Source: Virgifigura deserti
GTDB lineage: Bacteria; Pseudomonadota; Alphaproteobacteria; Dongiales; Dongiaceae
Assembly: GCA_003576685.1 (NCBI GenBank)
Contig: QOZR01000002.1
Span: 62,001 to 126,000 of the forward strand
Length of the DNA stretch: 64,000 nucleotides
Direction: 5' to 3'
The notes below the pieces were generated by a model. That model was not told where the DNA came from and searched no databases. It saw only the letters and a list, made by a program, of their open reading frames with translations. How positions within the stretch are numbered: position 1 is the stretch's first letter; every line of letters begins with the position of its first letter. The translations under genes were made by a program, and so were the position numbers. This document shows positions 18,100-26,377 of the stretch, one piece after another.

Positions 18100-19534
18100 A
18101 TCGAACTGGATCGATCTTCTGCGCGAAGGGCGCGCCGTCTATACCGTGATCCTGGTGCTCGGCATCGGGCTGCATGCGATCGACGTGTTCATCATCGCCA
18201 CGGTGATGCCGGCCGTGGTTGCCGACATCGGCGGCGACGCGTTCTATGCCTGGTCGACGATGCTCTACATGATCGCGTCGATCATCGGCGCAGCCAGCGG
18301 GGGACCGTTGAAGGCGGCGCTCGGCGCGCGGAAGGGCTACAGCCTGGCCGGCCTGCTCTTCCTCGCCGGCACCGTCGGCTGCGCGATCAGCCCGACCATG
18401 CCGATCCTGCTCATCGCGCGCGTCGTTCAGGGGTTCGGCGGCGGCCTCCTGATCGCCCAGTCGATGGCACTGGTCCGCGAACTCTATCCGCAGGAGTTGC
18501 GCACCCGCGTTCTCGCGCTGATCTCCGGCATCTGGGGCGTCGCCGCGCTGATCGGGCCGCTGTTCGGCGGCGGCTTCGCCGAGCTCGGCTGGTGGCGCGG
18601 CGCCTTCTGGGCAGGCGCGCCCATCATCCTGATGTTCGTCGGCCTCGCCTGGTGGTCCCTGCCGGCATCGGCGCCGGCCGCATCGATCCCTCGATTCCCG
18701 ATCCGCCGGCTCGTTCTGCTGGGCGCCGGCGTGCTCTGCGTCGGAGTCACCAGCACCATCGAGCAGCCGGCCCTGCAGATCGGCCTGCTGATCGCCGCCG
18801 TGGCAATGGTCGGCAAGACCTTCCGGCTCGACGCCGGCTCGGCCAACCCGCTGTTCCCGTCGAACCCGCTGTCGGTCCGCTCGCCGGTCGGAACCGGCTA
18901 TTGGATCTTCTTTCTGCTGTCGATCACCCACACGGCGATCGGCATCTTCCTGCCCCTGGTCCTTCAGGTCCTGCATGGCGCGACGCCGCTGGTGGCGGGA
19001 TATTTCAACGGCGTGCTGGCCCTGAGCTGGACGGCGGCGGCATTCCTGACATCCGGCTGGCGCGGCCGTGGCGAGGCGGCGGCGCTCGTCGGCGGCCCCT
19101 GCCTCGCCGTCTGCGGCCTCGTCGGGCTAGCCATCGGCGTGACCGACGCGTCGCTCACGGTCATTGCCCTGCTGGTGGCGATGCTCGGGCTGGGCATCGG
19201 CATGTGCAACCTGCATCTCACCGCCTCGACCATGGCGCTGGCGGCGCCCGGCGAGGAGAGCCTTACCGCCTCGTCCATCCCGACCATGCGTGCGCTGGGA
19301 ATCGCCTTCGGCTCTGCCATTGCCGGCCTGGTCGCGAACTCGGCCGGTCTGGCGCGCGGCATCTCGCCCGAAACAGTCGCCAGCGCGATCACCTGGGTCA
19401 ACGCCACGACCGCGCTGGCGCCCGCCGCCGCGGTCCTGCTGGCGCTGCGCCTCGTCAGGCTTAGCCGCCACAGGGCCGCGGCGCCGCTGCCCGCCGTCGA
19501 GCCTCGGCCATCCGGCGACGGTTCTTCACTCTGA
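18092..19534 (+). CDS. MFS transporter, DHA2-like
   Basis: This 480-residue carrier has an even run of hydrophobic helices (about 12-14). Family features include GLHAIDVFIIATVMPAVVADIGG in the first helix, the LGARKGY loop between helices 2 and 3, and RVVQGFGGGLLIAQSMALV near residue 115. This pattern fits proton-driven drug or metabolite efflux. The ATG at 18092 lies inside the end of the antiporter gene; an earlier in-frame start at 18071 is less likely. It converges with the FMN reductase gene, overlapping it by nine bases. Substrate unknown. Confidence 0.9.
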   Translation: MRKSNWIDLLREGRAVYTVILVLGIGLHAIDVFIIATVMPAVVADIGGDAFYAWSTMLYMIASIIGAASGGPLKAALGARKGYSLAGLLFLAGTVGCAISPTMPILLIARVVQGFGGGLLIAQSMALVRELYPQELRTRVLALISGIWGVAALIGPLFGGGFAELGWWRGAFWAGAPIILMFVGLAWWSLPASAPAASIPRFPIRRLVLLGAGVLCVGVTSTIEQPALQIGLLIAAVAMVGKTFRLDAGSANPLFPSNPLSVRSPVGTGYWIFFLLSITHTAIGIFLPLVLQVLHGATPLVAGYFNGVLALSWTAAAFLTSGWRGRGEAAALVGGPCLAVCGLVGLAIGVTDASLTVIALLVAMLGLGIGMCNLHLTASTMALAAPGEESLTASSIPTMRALGIAFGSAIAGLVANSAGLARGISPETVASAITWVNATTALAPAAAVLLALRLVRLSRHRAAAPLPAVEPRPSGDGSSL

Positions 19535-20095
19535 CGGGCGCAGGCGCAAGCTCCAGTCGCGGAGCGACGTCAACAGCCTGCCGATCATCTCCCGCGTCTT
19601 CTCGTCAGTCAGCCGCCCCTGGTCGTCGAACTTCGTCGGCGCGGCCGCGATCATCACCTCCGGTTTGTTCAGGAGGTGGGCGTTCAGAAACACGAACATC
19701 TGCCGCAGATGATATTGCGCGCGGGCGGTGCCCAGCATGCCGGGGCTGGCACCCATGATCGCGACCGGCTTGCCGTCGAAGGGCTGCTCGGGCGGGCGCG
19801 AGGCCCAGTCGATGGCGTTCTTCAGCACGCCCGGGGCGGAGTAGTTGTATTCAGGCGTCACGATCAACAGGGCGTCGGCCGCCGCGATCTGCTCGCGAAA
19901 CGCCAGCACGGCGGGCGGCAGGCCTTTCGCCCGGATATCCTCGTTATAGAGCGGGATCGGCGCGATATCGAAGGTCTCGAGCGTCATGCCGTCGGGCAGC
20001 AGCTCCCCGGCCGCCCGCAGCGCCGCGGCATTGTAGGAGTTGACGCGCAGGCTCCCGCAGAAGCCGAGAATCTTGACTGGCTGTCGATCGGCCAT
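19526..20095 (-). CDS. NAD(P)H-dependent FMN reductase (flavodoxin-like fold)
   Basis: This 189-residue protein has the phosphate-binding loop GSLRVNSYNAAAL near residue 15, the TPEYNYSAPGVLKNAIDWASRP motif near residue 79, and GASPGMLGTARAQ near 115. These features mark the ChrR/YieF/azoreductase-like group, which reduces quinones, chromate or other acceptors by two-electron transfer. GGGAGGAG precedes the ATG at a good distance. It is divergent from the UBP zinc-finger gene. The exact substrate cannot be read from sequence. Confidence 0.92.
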   Translation of the reverse strand: MADRQPVKILGFCGSLRVNSYNAAALRAAGELLPDGMTLETFDIAPIPLYNEDIRAKGLPPAVLAFREQIAAADALLIVTPEYNYSAPGVLKNAIDWASRPPEQPFDGKPVAIMGASPGMLGTARAQYHLRQMFVFLNAHLLNKPEVMIAAAPTKFDDQGRLTDEKTREMIGRLLTSLRDWSLRLRPSE

Positions 20096-20144
20096 GACGA
20101 TACTCCTCCCTCTCTGGATGGTGATGAACTTCGGGAGGAACGCT

Positions 20145-20429
20145 ATGGTTCAGCTACGTGAGACGCAACGGCAAACCCCGAAATGCGCGCATGTCGGCCA
20201 AGCCCGCGACGTCACGCCGAGCGCCGAAGGCTGCGAGGACTGTCTCAGAATCGGCGCGACTTGGGTGCATCTGCGGATCTGCATGACCTGCGGCCATGTC
20301 GGCTGCTGCGATTCGTCGGAGCACAAGCATGCGACGCAGCACTACCGGGCGACGGACCATCCCATCGTCAAGTCGCATGAGAGGAACGAGCACTGGGCCT
20401 GGTGCTATGTCGACGAGATTCTCCTGTAG
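20145..20429 (+). CDS. UBP-type zinc-finger protein
   Basis: This 94-residue protein is almost entirely a zf-UBP domain. The cysteine/histidine pattern is PKCAHVGQ, GCEDCLRIG, HLRICMTCGHVGCCDSSEHKHATQHY and TDHPIVKSHE. In eukaryotes the domain binds the free C-terminus of ubiquitin; in bacteria small stand-alone proteins of this kind are common but their role is unclear. The start at ATG 20145 has GAGGAACG upstream; the frame is open further 5' without a better start. It lies just ahead of the ECF41 sigma gene in the same direction, 79 bp apart. Confidence 0.9.
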   Translation: MVQLRETQRQTPKCAHVGQARDVTPSAEGCEDCLRIGATWVHLRICMTCGHVGCCDSSEHKHATQHYRATDHPIVKSHERNEHWAWCYVDEILL

Positions 20430-20452
20430 CCTGGAAAATGTTTTGGCCCCTC

Positions 20453-20478
20453 TGTCACAATCGCGGCACCCGGCCGTC
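20453..20478 (+). promoter_or_regulatory. ECF41-type promoter ahead of the sigma gene
   Basis: TGTCACA (20453-20459), 15 bases, then CGTC (20475-20478) matches the ECF41 promoter signature (TGTCACA -35, CGTC -10). It lies 31 bases before the ATG of the ECF41 sigma factor, consistent with autoregulation. A second match precedes the carboxymuconolactone decarboxylase gene. Confidence 0.7.
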
Positions 20479-20508
20479 TGAGGAGTCAAATGCGTTGAAG
20501 GGTTGGCT

Positions 20509-21420
20509 ATGACCGATCAGACCGTCGTTTTCGAGCGTCTCCGCCCGCGCCTGCATGGCCTCGCCTACCGGATGCTCGGCGCGCGGGACGAGGCGGAGGA
20601 TGCGGTGCAAGAGGCGTTCCTGCGCTGGCACCGGGCCGATGCGTCCGAGATTCGCTCGCCCGAGGCGTGGCTCGTCACCGTGGTCACGCGCCTCTGCCTC
20701 GACCGGCTGCGCGCGGTAGCTGCCGAGCGCGAGGCCTATATAGGTCCGTGGCTGCCGGAGCCGCTGATCGGCGGCCAGACGGACGCGCCGGACCGGCGCG
20801 TTGAGCTCGCCTCCGATCTGTCGATGGCGTTCCTGATCATGCTGGAGCGGCTAGCGCCTGAGGAGCGCGCGGCGTTCCTGCTGCATGATGTGTTCGATTG
20901 CGGCTATCCTGATATCGCTCGCGCCCTCGGCAAGAGCGAGGCCGCCTGCCGCCAAATCGTGCATCGCGCCCGCGCGCGGGTTCGCCGCGAAAAGCCACGC
21001 TTTGAAGTGAGCGAGGCCGCGCACCGGCGCCTGCTGGAGCAATATGTCGCCGCCCTCCGCACCCGTGACGAAGCTAAGCTTCTGGCGCTATTCGCCGAGG
21101 ATGCGACCCTCATCACCGACGGCGGCGGCAAGATGCGGGCAGCCCTCAATGTCATCCGCGGTGCCGACCGCGTCACTCGGGGCACGCTGGGGGCCATGCG
21201 CAAGGTTTCTGGCCAGTTCACCCACGAGATCGCCATGATCAACGGCCAGCTCGGCTTCGTCACCTATGTTGACGGCCGTCTCTACGCTGCCAGTTCGATC
21301 GAGACCGACGGGCAACGCATTCTCTCTGTCTTTCGCGTGCTCAACCCCGCCAAGCTACGCGGCCTCGCCGCTTCCGATACAGCCCCTGCCACGTGCGAAC
21401 CGCAGGAAGCGGCGCACTGA
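20509..21420 (+). CDS. ECF41-family RNA polymerase sigma factor with SnoaL-like C-terminal domain
   Basis: This 303-residue protein has sigma region 2 (DEAEDAVQEAFLRWHR near residue 30) and region 4 (YPDIARALGKSEAACRQIVHRARARVRR near residue 138), followed by a fused NTF2/SnoaL-like domain. The three ECF41 landmarks are present: WLPEP in the region 2-4 linker, DGGGK in the C-terminal domain, and NPAKL near the end (family form NPDKL/V). In this group the extension controls sigma activity in place of an anti-sigma factor. It is normally linked to a carboxymuconolactone decarboxylase, oxidoreductase or epimerase gene. Here that partner is 1.6 kb downstream at 23056, beyond a methyltransferase/TetR pair. 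Confidence 0.95.
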   Translation: MTDQTVVFERLRPRLHGLAYRMLGARDEAEDAVQEAFLRWHRADASEIRSPEAWLVTVVTRLCLDRLRAVAAEREAYIGPWLPEPLIGGQTDAPDRRVELASDLSMAFLIMLERLAPEERAAFLLHDVFDCGYPDIARALGKSEAACRQIVHRARARVRREKPRFEVSEAAHRRLLEQYVAALRTRDEAKLLALFAEDATLITDGGGKMRAALNVIRGADRVTRGTLGAMRKVSGQFTHEIAMINGQLGFVTYVDGRLYAASSIETDGQRILSVFRVLNPAKLRGLAASDTAPATCEPQEAAH

Positions 21421-21426
21421 TCCGGC

Positions 21427-22227
21427 TCAGGCCTTCGTGGCCGTCGCGATATGCGCGGGAGAGTGGAACGCCACCGTGCCGTCGGGCTGGATGTAGCGGC
21501 TTAGCTCCCTCTCCGCTTCGCGCAGCAACGTCCGGTACTGTGCGTCGTCGATCAGGTCGGCAAGGGTCCACCCTTTTACGTCCACATGCACCCAAGCCTC
21601 GATCGAGGGATAGCGGGCCGTGCCGGCCGGTGTCTGGATCGCCCCGTTCGGGATGTCAGCTTGGATGAAAAGGGAACGCAAGGCGTCCGGATCCCCCAGA
21701 ATGAATGGTGCCCGCAGTTCGTTCGCAATGCGGTCCCCGAACAGCCGCTGCAGCAGCGCCACCATCGCGGCATAGCCCGGCGTGTCGTCGAGTGGACCCC
21801 AGACCGCGACCGCCAACCGCCCCCCAGGCCGCAGCACGCGCCACATCTCCCGCAGTGCCGCGACCCGATCCTCGAAGAACATCAGGCCGAACTGGCTGAC
21901 GACAGTGTCGAACGTGTGATCCGCGAAGGGGAGCAATTCGGCCCGCCCCAGCCGCCATTCGATGCTGGGCGCAACGCGGCGAGCCACCACGAGCATGTCT
22001 TCGTTGCGGTCCAGGCCGGTGACGGATCCGTCGGTTTCCGCGCGCCTCGCCGCTTCGCGGGCAAGCACGCCCGTCCCGCAGGCGACGTCAAGCACGGTCT
22101 GACCGGGCCAGATCTGCGCCGCATCCGCCACGCGCGGCGCCCATTCCTGGAACAGCGCCGGCACGAAGAATTCGTCGTAGATTTCCGCTGCGCTGCGCGT
22201 CACTTGGCCCTTGAGGGTATCGTCCAT
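21427..22227 (-). CDS. Class I SAM-dependent methyltransferase
   Basis: This 266-residue protein has the SAM-binding motif I VLDVACGTGVLAREAA near residue 45, an acidic motif II in VTGLDRNEDML, and the LRPGGRLAVAVWGP motif near residue 132 typical of UbiE/COQ5-like methyltransferases of small molecules. GGGAGGACC lies upstream of the ATG. It is divergent from the TetR regulator with about 110 bp between the starts, a usual arrangement for a TetR protein and its target. The substrate is unknown. Confidence 0.9.
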   Translation of the reverse strand: MDDTLKGQVTRSAAEIYDEFFVPALFQEWAPRVADAAQIWPGQTVLDVACGTGVLAREAARRAETDGSVTGLDRNEDMLVVARRVAPSIEWRLGRAELLPFADHTFDTVVSQFGLMFFEDRVAALREMWRVLRPGGRLAVAVWGPLDDTPGYAAMVALLQRLFGDRIANELRAPFILGDPDALRSLFIQADIPNGAIQTPAGTARYPSIEAWVHVDVKGWTLADLIDDAQYRTLLREAERELSRYIQPDGTVAFHSPAHIATATKA

Positions 22228-22274
22228 CTGCAGGTCCTCCCTGATGGTCCCTGCGCCCCGGCCGATTCATAAAA

Positions 22275-22312
22275 ATATGACGATCATCATATTATATAGA
22301 CCGGTTGGCATA
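22275..22312. promoter_or_regulatory. Candidate TetR operator region between the divergent genes
   Basis: Two imperfect palindromes lie side by side in AT-rich sequence: ATATGA-CGATCA-TCATAT (22275-22292) and TATAGACC-GGTTGGCATA (22295-22312). The second resembles the ATAGACC/GGTCTAT half-sites reported for LmrA/YxaF-type TetR repressors. It is likely that the TetR protein at 22340 binds here and controls both directions, but this is inferred. Confidence 0.5.
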
Positions 22313-22339
22313 TTTTCGTCAAGCCTGCTAATGAGGACT

Positions 22340-22927
22340 ATGGCCAAGGACACGCGCCTTCGCATGATCGAGACTACCGCCCGGTTGCTGCAGCACCGCG
22401 GCTATCACGGCACCTCGCTCAACGACATTCTCCAGGAAAGCGGCGCGCCGCGCGGTTCGCTGTACTTCCACTTTCCCGGCGGCAAGGACCAGCTCGTGAT
22501 CGAGGCTACGCGCGCGGCGGTGGACGAGGCCACCGAGGCACTGCGTGAAGCGCTGGTAAATGCGAAGACCCCGGCGCAGGGAGTGCGCGCCTATGCCGAG
22601 ACGGCCGCGGACATCATGCGCGAGACCGACTATACCTTCGGCTGTCCGGTGGCTCCCGTGATCCTGGACGCCACGGCTGGCCTTACCGAGCTCGCTGATC
22701 TGTGCCGGCAGGCATTAGAGGATTGGAGCGAGCTGCTACGGAAATCCTTTGTCGAGGCCGGCATCCCGAAGCGGCGCGCGGACGCCTTGGCCCTGCTCGT
22801 CATTTCCTCGATCGAGGGTGCGTTGGTGATCACCCGCGCCTATCGGGATTGCAGGTCCCTGACGACGACAGCCGCCGAACTGGAAGCGGCCGTGGCGGCG
22901 GCACTACCGCAGCAGCGCGTCACATAG
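22340..22927 (+). CDS. TetR/AcrR transcriptional regulator, LmrA/YxaF-like
   Basis: This 195-residue regulator has an N-terminal helix-turn-helix (MIETTARLLQHRGYHGTSLNDILQ, then GAPRGSLYFHFPGGKDQL) typical of TetR proteins. The C-terminal ligand domain has GCPVAPVILDA and DWSELLRKSFVEAGIP, as in the YxaF/LmrA subgroup. The start at ATG 22340 is supported by GAGGA just upstream; the frame is open further 5' into the divergent promoter, which is unlikely to be coding. It probably represses the methyltransferase gene and itself. Confidence 0.92.
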   Translation: MAKDTRLRMIETTARLLQHRGYHGTSLNDILQESGAPRGSLYFHFPGGKDQLVIEATRAAVDEATEALREALVNAKTPAQGVRAYAETAADIMRETDYTFGCPVAPVILDATAGLTELADLCRQALEDWSELLRKSFVEAGIPKRRADALALLVISSIEGALVITRAYRDCRSLTTTAAELEAAVAAALPQQRVT

Positions 22928-22978
22928 GCAGCAGCGCGCAGGCAGCGGACGACTGACCCGCGATTTTTGGAACCCTCC

Positions 22979-23005
22979 TGTCACGGATACCTGTCTCCGT
23001 CCGTC
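22979..23005 (+). promoter_or_regulatory. ECF41-type promoter ahead of the carboxymuconolactone decarboxylase gene
   Basis: TGTCACG (22979-22985), 16 bases, then CGTC (23002-23005) closely resembles the promoter before the ECF41 sigma gene and the known ECF41 signature. It lies 50 bases before the ATG at 23056, so the sigma factor at 20509 likely drives this gene. Confidence 0.65.
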
Positions 23006-23055
23006 TTATGACCGGAGCCCCGGAGTGGGCGTGTTCAAAGTTCAGGAGACATATC

Positions 23056-23514
23056 ATGCAGGCCAGACTCGACCCTTTCCATGCAGCCCCGGAAGCCATG
23101 AAGGCGATGCGGGCGCTCAACGCCTATGTGACCGGCTGCGGGTTGGAGCCGTCGCTATTCGAATTGGTCAAGATTCGCGCTTCTCAGATCAACGGCTGCG
23201 CCTATTGCATCCACATGCATACTCGGGACGCGCGGGCGCAGGGCGAGAGCGAGGAGCGGCTCTATCTGCTCGACGCCTGGCGCGAATCGCCGCTCTACAG
23301 CGACCGCGAGCGCGCGGCTCTCGCCTGGACCGAGGCGCTGACGCTGATCGCGGAGACGCATGTCCCCGACGCCGTTTACGAGCAGGTCCGCCGCCAGTTC
23401 ACGGAGGAGGAGATCGTGAATCTGACGGTCGCGGTAAGCCTGATCAATGGCTGGAACCGGGTCGCGGTCAGCTTCCGCTCCGTCCACCCGGTCGACGCCG
23501 CGCAATCGGCATGA
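23056..23514 (+). CDS. Carboxymuconolactone decarboxylase / AhpD-like protein (ECF41 partner)
   Basis: This 152-residue protein belongs to the alkylhydroperoxidase AhpD-like core family. The redox-type motif CAYCIHMH near residue 57 (Cys-x-x-Cys-x-x-x-His) and LVKIRASQINGC just before it are diagnostic, and the C-terminal VAVSLINGWNRVAVSF helix fits the family. It probably reduces peroxides or acts as a thiol-disulfide enzyme. Such genes are the most frequent neighbours and targets of ECF41 sigma factors. AGGAG precedes the ATG, and an ECF41-type promoter lies upstream. The cupin gene follows after 20 bp. Confidence 0.93.
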   Translation: MQARLDPFHAAPEAMKAMRALNAYVTGCGLEPSLFELVKIRASQINGCAYCIHMHTRDARAQGESEERLYLLDAWRESPLYSDRERAALAWTEALTLIAETHVPDAVYEQVRRQFTEEEIVNLTVAVSLINGWNRVAVSFRSVHPVDAAQSA

Positions 23515-23534
23515 TCGGGCAGGGAGATCAGACC

Positions 23535-23966
23535 ATGATTCGCTTTATGCGTTCGCTCACGCGGGCCTTTGTCCTGACGGCGCTCGTTGCCACCGTCCCG
23601 GGAATTGCCCGGGCGCAGGATTCGGAGGCTGCCATAAGCGGCGTCACCCAGAGCCCGCTTGCCGCTGAGAGCCTATCCGAGATTCCCGGCAAGAAGCTGA
23701 CCGCTGTCATCGTCGAGTTCGCCCCGGGCGCAAAATCGAAGCCCCACCGGCATGGCGGCTTCATCTTCGCCTATGTCCTGTCGGGCGCAATCCGTTCCCA
23801 GCTCACCGGCGGCGCCACCGCCGTCTACGAAGCCGGCGAGCACTTCATCGAGCCAGCCGGCAGCGAGCATCTCGTGTCGGAGAATACCAGCAGCACCGAG
23901 CCCGCGCGCCTGCTCGCCATCTCCGTCGGGGACGAGGATGCGGAGCTCACCACCCTGTCCCGCTGA
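23535..23966 (+). CDS. Secreted cupin-domain protein
   Basis: This 143-residue protein begins with a signal peptide (MRSLTRAFVLTALVATVPGIARAQ) and contains one small beta-barrel cupin. The motif 1 histidines are in KSKPHRHGGFIFAYVLSG near residue 75; motif 2 is GEHFIEPAGSEHLVSENTS near 107. It is probably a periplasmic metal-binding cupin of unknown activity. AGGGAGA precedes the ATG at 23535; the same frame is open upstream through the preceding gene in another phase. It lies 20 bp after the AhpD-like gene, so it is probably part of the same ECF41 target unit. Confidence 0.88.
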   Translation: MIRFMRSLTRAFVLTALVATVPGIARAQDSEAAISGVTQSPLAAESLSEIPGKKLTAVIVEFAPGAKSKPHRHGGFIFAYVLSGAIRSQLTGGATAVYEAGEHFIEPAGSEHLVSENTSSTEPARLLAISVGDEDAELTTLSR

Positions 23967-24222
23967 CGCCGGGTCCGGACGATGATGGATGCGCCGGCCG
24001 GGACTCTGTTCCCGCAGCGGTAGAAGGCCGGCGCAATCCATCAACCGGCCGCAAGCCGCTGGTTCCGGGGCTGCTGAGCCCGCCTCTTGCCTAAATCCGC
24101 GCTCTGTTGGATCATTGCTGCCCCTTCCGGAGCATCCCGGTCCCGGGTTTCCGGACTACGCCACCCGACGCTGCCGCAGGGTCGCTCGAACGGCCTCCGG
24201 CCCGTGCCAGAAAGGAGGCGCC

Positions 24223-24657
24223 ATGTATGTCCAATCGATACTCGATCGCAAGGGTGCGGAGATTGTGACTACCCGACCCGAGGAGACCATCGCAGCAACG
24301 GCTCGCCTGCTCAGCGAGCACCGGATCGGCGCCGTCCTCGTCCTGGATGGCTCCGGACATGTCGCCGGCGTGATCTCGGAACGCGACATCGTGTCCGGGA
24401 TGGCGAAGCACGGTGCCGGCGTCGCCGCAATGACCGTTGCCGACCTGATGACACGGGATGTGCTACTCTGCCGACCAACCGACACCATCGAGGAAATCAC
24501 GGCCATCATGACGGCGCGACGCGTGCGTCACCTTCCCGTCCTGGAAGATGACCAGCTGGTCGGCATCGTCAGCATCGGCGATGTCGTCAAGCAACGGCTA
24601 GACGAGACGGCGCTGGAGGTGGATTCGCTGCGCCAATATGTGCTGGCCGGCCGATAA
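24223..24657 (+). CDS. CBS-domain pair protein
   Basis: This 144-residue protein consists of two CBS motifs (about residues 5-65 and 72-130): IGAVLVLDGSGHVAGVISERDIV in the first and VRHLPVLEDDQLVGIVSIGDVVKQR in the second. Such stand-alone pairs bind adenine nucleotides and usually modulate other proteins. AAAGGAGG is placed ideally before the ATG at 24223. A second, different CBS-pair protein lies at 50840. Its partner is unknown. Confidence 0.94.
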   Translation: MYVQSILDRKGAEIVTTRPEETIAATARLLSEHRIGAVLVLDGSGHVAGVISERDIVSGMAKHGAGVAAMTVADLMTRDVLLCRPTDTIEEITAIMTARRVRHLPVLEDDQLVGIVSIGDVVKQRLDETALEVDSLRQYVLAGR

Positions 24658-24689
24658 CCGTCCGCGGCAGGGTATCCTGCGGGAAAAGG

Positions 24690-24992
24690 ATGAGCGAGAC
24701 AGTCGATTTCCTGTCGATCTGCAGCGAAGGCATGGTTCTGTGCACGCGTGACGGTGGAGAGGCCACTATCACGCGCATCGCGGCGGCCGACGGCACACTG
24801 TATGGCGAGGTCAGGATGTTCGGGCCCTGCCGATGGCGGCGCGACGGGATCTACAGCAACTCGCCCTGCGCCGCCGCCGGACCGCTTGACCTCATGCCGC
24901 CAGGACCGCCGGATACGCCAGCACGCCAACACAAGCGGGTGAAGATGCAGGACGCGCTCTCCGCCGGGAACCGCCTTTTCTGCTGTGATTAA
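24690..24992 (+). CDS. Small hypothetical protein with a TRDG motif
   Basis: This 100-residue reading frame starts with ATG after GGGAAAAGG and is in phase with good codon use. The core CTRDGGEATITRI...DGTLYGEVR, then CRWRRDGIYSNS and PLDLMPP resemble a small domain found in many alphaproteobacterial and phage proteins (TRDGRxA ... WRxDGxY ... DL). No function is known. It is downstream of the CBS gene by 32 bp and convergent with the ion-channel gene. Confidence 0.6.
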   Translation: MSETVDFLSICSEGMVLCTRDGGEATITRIAAADGTLYGEVRMFGPCRWRRDGIYSNSPCAAAGPLDLMPPGPPDTPARQHKRVKMQDALSAGNRLFCCD

Positions 24993-25001
24993 CGCGGGCG
25001 T

Positions 25002-26033
25002 TCATTCAATTCGGCGCCAACGGCGACGCTCGCGCCCGGCTCCTGTGACGTCGCTCCAGGTCCAGCCCTGCGCTTCTACCAGTTCGAGGATCTGACGGCG
25101 TCGGTCTCGACTTTCACCGACACCGCCCTCGTCGAGATCGTCGATGACCGGGATTCCGGCCTGCCTGAGCGGACCGACGTCGGGGAGCGGTGGTTGTCGC
25201 GATTCCGATCCTGGTTTCGCCAGATACAGAGAGTCCAGGATCAGGTGGATAGCCCGACGCAGCGTCCTGAGCAACAGCGCTGGCGGGCGCTTCTCAGGGA
25301 CGACACGAGCCAAGAGCAGAAGGAGGTCGTCGAGCATGGCGATTGCCGGACCGTTGGCCGTGCGCCAATCACTGCTGAAGAAGTAAGTGATGACCGGATA
25401 CGCCAATTGCCGCTGAGAATAGGTCACCAACTCGGGCGCAAAGGTCGAGAGACGCTGGGTTAGCTGATCGAACCCCTGGTCATTCCAGCCGCAAATCGCG
25501 ATACCCTCGGCCGACTCGCCCAAGCTGGTGATCTGCGCCGCCAGCGAGCGCTGTTGAACGACCGACGACAGCACGGAGAGCAGATAGGTTATCGAGAGCG
25601 TGACCTGAACGAGGCCGTTGATGGCCGCGCCCACGGTCGCGATCTGCGATAGACCGTCGCCGGGTCGATAATCCCCCACGCCCAGAGTCGAGAGAGTGAA
25701 GCCGGTGAAGTAGACCCGCGCCCAGAAATCGGCCGGCTGGCCCGTCTGGCTGTTAACGACGGACATTGGATCGGCAAGGAAAACCAGCGTCCATCCGAGC
25801 CACAAAAGAAGAGTCCACCCGCAGACAGTTGCCAGCAATATCGCCGGACCGACCAGCGTCAAGAACGCACTCGAGTTGCTTCGACGCGCGAGCCGCAAGG
25901 CCATTTGCCAGAGCCGGCGCGAAATCGTCCGGGTGATCGGGCCCGCCCCTGACGCCGTCAGCGTGGTCCAGACGAAATCCACCATCGTCCCGAGGATGAT
26001 GGTAATGCCCAGGATCGGCCATATGGCATCCAT
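25002..26033 (-). CDS. Two-transmembrane potassium-channel-like protein
   Basis: This 343-residue protein has a first membrane helix at residues 5-28, a second around 60-85, and a pore region FTGFTLSTLGVGDYRPGDG near residue 112, followed by a final helix (IATVGAAINGLVQVTLSITYLL). The TLGVGD filter is a variant of the canonical TVGYGD, so ion selectivity may be relaxed. A cytoplasmic domain of about 170 residues follows and shows no recognised RCK motif. It is divergent from the tiny membrane peptide gene at 26189. Confidence 0.8.
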   Translation of the reverse strand: MDAIWPILGITIILGTMVDFVWTTLTASGAGPITRTISRRLWQMALRLARRSNSSAFLTLVGPAILLATVCGWTLLLWLGWTLVFLADPMSVVNSQTGQPADFWARVYFTGFTLSTLGVGDYRPGDGLSQIATVGAAINGLVQVTLSITYLLSVLSSVVQQRSLAAQITSLGESAEGIAICGWNDQGFDQLTQRLSTFAPELVTYSQRQLAYPVITYFFSSDWRTANGPAIAMLDDLLLLLARVVPEKRPPALLLRTLRRAIHLILDSLYLAKPGSESRQPPLPDVGPLRQAGIPVIDDLDEGGVGESRDRRRQILELVEAQGWTWSDVTGAGRERRRWRRIE

Positions 26034-26116
26034 ATACGCCTACTCGACAATGCGCCGCCGACCACTACTCGATCAAATAGTGAGCACCGAAGACGTTCGT
26101 CAGCCCCATCCGAAAC

Positions 26117-26141
26117 GGAACATCGGCGGTAACGAGTTGTT
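26117..26141 (+). promoter_or_regulatory. Candidate EcfG-type promoter of the 28-residue membrane peptide gene
   Basis: GGAAC (26117-26121), 16 bases, then TGTT (26138-26141) fits the EcfG pattern GGAAC-N16/17-cGTT with one mismatch. It lies 47 bases before the ATG at 26189. Confidence 0.5.
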
Positions 26142-26188
26142 CAACTCACAGTTTTGGGAAGATGAACGGGAATCAGAGGGAGAGGATC

Positions 26189-26275
26189 ATGTTCAAATTC
26201 ATCGGCAAGAGCGTCCTGGTAATCTTTCTGATCGGGCTTGCCGTCGTCATCGGTCTGCTGATGTTGATCTTCTAG
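26189..26275 (+). CDS. 28-residue single-span membrane peptide
   Basis: The frame reads MFKFIGKSV and then a continuous hydrophobic helix LVIFLIGLAVVIGLLMLIF to the stop. A strong purine-rich site (AGAGGGAGAGGA) ends two bases before the ATG. A positively charged N-terminus followed by one helix suggests an inner-membrane peptide with its N-terminus in the cytoplasm. It has an EcfG-like promoter, so it may be a stress-induced small membrane protein. There is no family assignment, and such genes are normally missed because of their size. Confidence 0.6.
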   Translation: MFKFIGKSVLVIFLIGLAVVIGLLMLIF

Positions 26276-26377
26276 GGCACGATCCGATCAGCTGACGCAA
26301 CCCGATCGGTGACTCGTCCTCTCCCCATATGATTGGAGACTGATCCGCAGGACGCTTCGACGGCCGACCCAGGTCCA

